Shown here in pieces: positions 62,510 through 64,000 of a stretch of DNA of 64,000 nucleotides. The notes under the pieces were generated by a model that worked only from the letters and a program-made list of their open reading frames with translations, had not been told where the DNA came from and did no database searches. The stretch is from Pandoraea captiosa (GTDB lineage: Bacteria; Pseudomonadota; Gammaproteobacteria; Burkholderiales; Burkholderiaceae). A program made the position numbers and the translations under genes. Numbering within the stretch: the first letter of the stretch is position 1; every line of letters begins with the position of its first letter. The stretch lies in assembly GCF_902459775.1 (NCBI RefSeq), contig NZ_CABPSQ010000004.1, forward strand, positions 1-64,000, in the 5' to 3' direction.

Positions 62510-63637
62510 ATGACCACCCCACTGCGCAAGATCATTCATTGCGACGCCGATTGCTTTTACGCCTCTGTCGAGATGCGTGACGACCCGTCGCTGCGTGGTA
62601 TTCCGTTGGCGGTAGGTGGTCAGCCGGATCAGCGCGGCGTAGTCGCCACCTGCAACTACGAAGCGCGGGCGTTCGGCGTACGTTCGGCCATGCCGTCCGC
62701 GCAGGCAGTCAAACTCTGCCCGGACCTGCGCATCATTGCGCCGTCGATGCACCGATATCAGGAAGCGTCGAAACGGATCATGGCGATTTATCGTGATTAC
62801 ACCGAACTCGTCGAGCCGCTATCGCTGGACGAGGCGTATCTCGACGTGACCGACAGCCAGCATTGTGGAGGGTCGGCCACGCTGATCGCTCGCGAGATCC
62901 GGGCACGGATTGCGGCGGAAGTCGGATTGACGGTGTCAGCGGGCGTGGCCCCCAACAAGTTCATTGCCAAGATCGCCAGCGATTGGCGCAAGCCCGACGG
63001 GCTGTTCGTCGTGAAACCGGCTGAGGTCGATGCGTTCGTGGCGGTGCTGCCGGTCGAAAGACTGTTCGGGGTGGGGAAGGTGACGGCCGAGAAGTTGCGC
63101 GCGCTCGGCGTCGATTCGTGTGCTGATTTGCGCGGTCATTCGATGGCGGATCTCATCGAACGTTTTGGCGTGTTCGGTCAGCGTCTGTACGAGCGCTGTC
63201 GGGGCATCGATAACCGAGAGGTCAGTCCCGACCGTGAGCGCAAGTCGATCAGCGTGGAGACCACTTACACGCGGGATTTACGAACGCTGGCCGAGTGCGA
63301 GACGGCACTGGCGCCGCTGCTTCATCAGTTGTCCGAGCGAATCGCCCGCGCGCGTCGCAGCGAGCCGCTGGCCATCGCCAAGGTCTTCGTCAAAATCCGC
63401 TTCGCCGATTTCTCGAGAACGACGGCGGAAGCTGGTGCACTCGGTGTCGACCCGGCGCAGTGCCGTGAGTTGCTGGCGCAGGCCGTAGGACGCAAACGGC
63501 GCCCGGTCAGATTGATGGGCGTTGGCGTGCGCATGCTCGAAGCGCAGGCAACGCGCCAACTGCGATTGTTCGACGACTGGGATGACACGACGCAAATCGG
63601 CCCGTCATCGGGCGATAATGCGTCGACACAGACATAA
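62510..63637 (+). CDS. dinB: DNA polymerase IV
   Basis: The 375 residues open with I-I-H-C-D-A-D-C-F-Y-A-S-V-E and contain Y-E-A-R-A-F-G-V-R-S-A-M-P and L-S-L-D-E-A-Y-L-D-V-T, the Y-family active site (Asp in D-A-D and D-E). Near the C-terminus R-Q-L-R-L-F-D fits the beta-clamp motif Q-L-x-L-F. It copies past damaged bases with low fidelity. The M-T-T-P-L start is set by the LexA box; an upstream frame start is not used. Confidence 0.96.
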   Translation: MTTPLRKIIHCDADCFYASVEMRDDPSLRGIPLAVGGQPDQRGVVATCNYEARAFGVRSAMPSAQAVKLCPDLRIIAPSMHRYQEASKRIMAIYRDYTELVEPLSLDEAYLDVTDSQHCGGSATLIAREIRARIAAEVGLTVSAGVAPNKFIAKIASDWRKPDGLFVVKPAEVDAFVAVLPVERLFGVGKVTAEKLRALGVDSCADLRGHSMADLIERFGVFGQRLYERCRGIDNREVSPDRERKSISVETTYTRDLRTLAECETALAPLLHQLSERIARARRSEPLAIAKVFVKIRFADFSRTTAEAGALGVDPAQCRELLAQAVGRKRRPVRLMGVGVRMLEAQATRQLRLFDDWDDTTQIGPSSGDNASTQT

Positions 63638-63662
63638 ATAGCGCAGACGGGCGAGGTAAGGG

Positions 63663-64000
63663 ATGGCTGAGATCATCGAAGTCACATTGCGGCTCACGGC
63701 GGCATTGATCCTTGGCGGACTTGTCGGGCTCAACCGAAATCTGCACCACAAGTCCGTTGGCTTGCGAACGCTCGCGATCGTCTCGTTCGGATCGGCGCTG
63801 TTCGTGCTCGCCGTTGTGCCGTTTCCCGGAACGGCCCTGCCTTACGACAGCTCGTCCGTGAGCCGCGTGGTGCAGGGGATCGTCGCCGGCATCGGGTTCC
63901 TGGGAGCGGGGTGCATCATTCGACCGAGCCATGGCGCGTCGGTGCACGGATTCACGACGGCGGCGGCGCTGTGGAGCACCACCGGGATCGGCATCATTTG
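63663..64000 (+). CDS. MgtC/SapB-family membrane protein, partial
   Basis: AGGTAAGG precedes the ATG. The visible 112 residues include L-G-G-L-V-G-L-N-R, K-S-V-G-L-R-T-L-A-I-V-S-F-G-S-A and I-V-A-G-I-G-F-L-G-A-G-C-I-I-R, the MgtC hallmark segments. About three membrane helices are present; the rest lies beyond the window. The family is linked to magnesium limitation and virulence, but many members have other roles. It starts 25 bases after dinB on the same strand. Confidence 0.92.
   Translation, partial: MAEIIEVTLRLTAALILGGLVGLNRNLHHKSVGLRTLAIVSFGSALFVLAVVPFPGTALPYDSSSVSRVVQGIVAGIGFLGAGCIIRPSHGASVHGFTTAAALWSTTGIGII

Overview
The window is GC-rich chromosomal DNA of a betaproteobacterium of the order Burkholderiales. 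The evidence is the rpsP-rimM-trmD-rplS operon, ubiG-gph, a tmRNA with the tag A-N-D-S-R-Y-Q-L-A-A, a complete liv operon and an ald/dadA/Lrp alanine locus. I favour Pandoraea or a close relative, but that is an inference from gene content. No database search was possible.

Positions 1 to about 17,590 are one end of a P2-family prophage (Myoviridae type) lying against the 3' end of the tmRNA gene. From left to right, the minus strand carries tail fibre H (running off the window), I, J, W, V, a cargo membrane protein, S, R, a lysis cassette (Rz with embedded Rz1, a small P-loop protein, an endolysin and two holin-like proteins), X, L, M, N and O. The plus strand carries the divergent P (terminase) and Q (portal). 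Two copies of TGTTGT-N13-ACAACA, one between O and P and one before V, look like the late-gene activator sites. Beyond Q, in the place where phage phiCTX carries its toxin gene between portal and attachment site, are a gene with a near-perfect LexA box, several small unknown genes and a 268-codon unknown gene. Integrase, repressor and replication genes are not in view and should lie left of position 1.

From the tmRNA (17,593-17,964) onward the sequence is ordinary chromosome. It holds a large AsmA-like DUF748 protein, gph, ubiG, and an alanine-catabolism locus (ald, dadA and a divergent Lrp-type regulator). A radical SAM gene with a LexA box on its promoter follows, then a DUF2520 protein, a TM2 protein, a META/DUF4377 lipoprotein and a sorbosone-dehydrogenase-like protein. 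Next come the ribosomal/tRNA-modification operon, a Nudix CoA pyrophosphatase, a CobD-like membrane protein, rsgA, an M48 peptidase, orn, mog, darP, pmbA, livJHMGF, a diguanylate cyclase and thyA-folA.

The last 13 kb look more accessory. A divergent ABC ATPase/permease pair of the ferric-iron type is followed by an apparent catabolic cluster: LysR regulator, NMT1/SsuA-type binding protein, a single-chain protein joining a LeuD-like domain to a LeuC-like domain in swapped order, a class III CoA-transferase with its catalytic Asp, and an alpha-methylacyl-CoA racemase with all three catalytic residues. Together they suggest an undescribed route for a methyl-branched acid taken up, made into a CoA thioester, epimerised and hydrated or dehydrated. 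The window ends with a lipoprotein, dinB behind a third LexA box, and the start of an MgtC-family gene.
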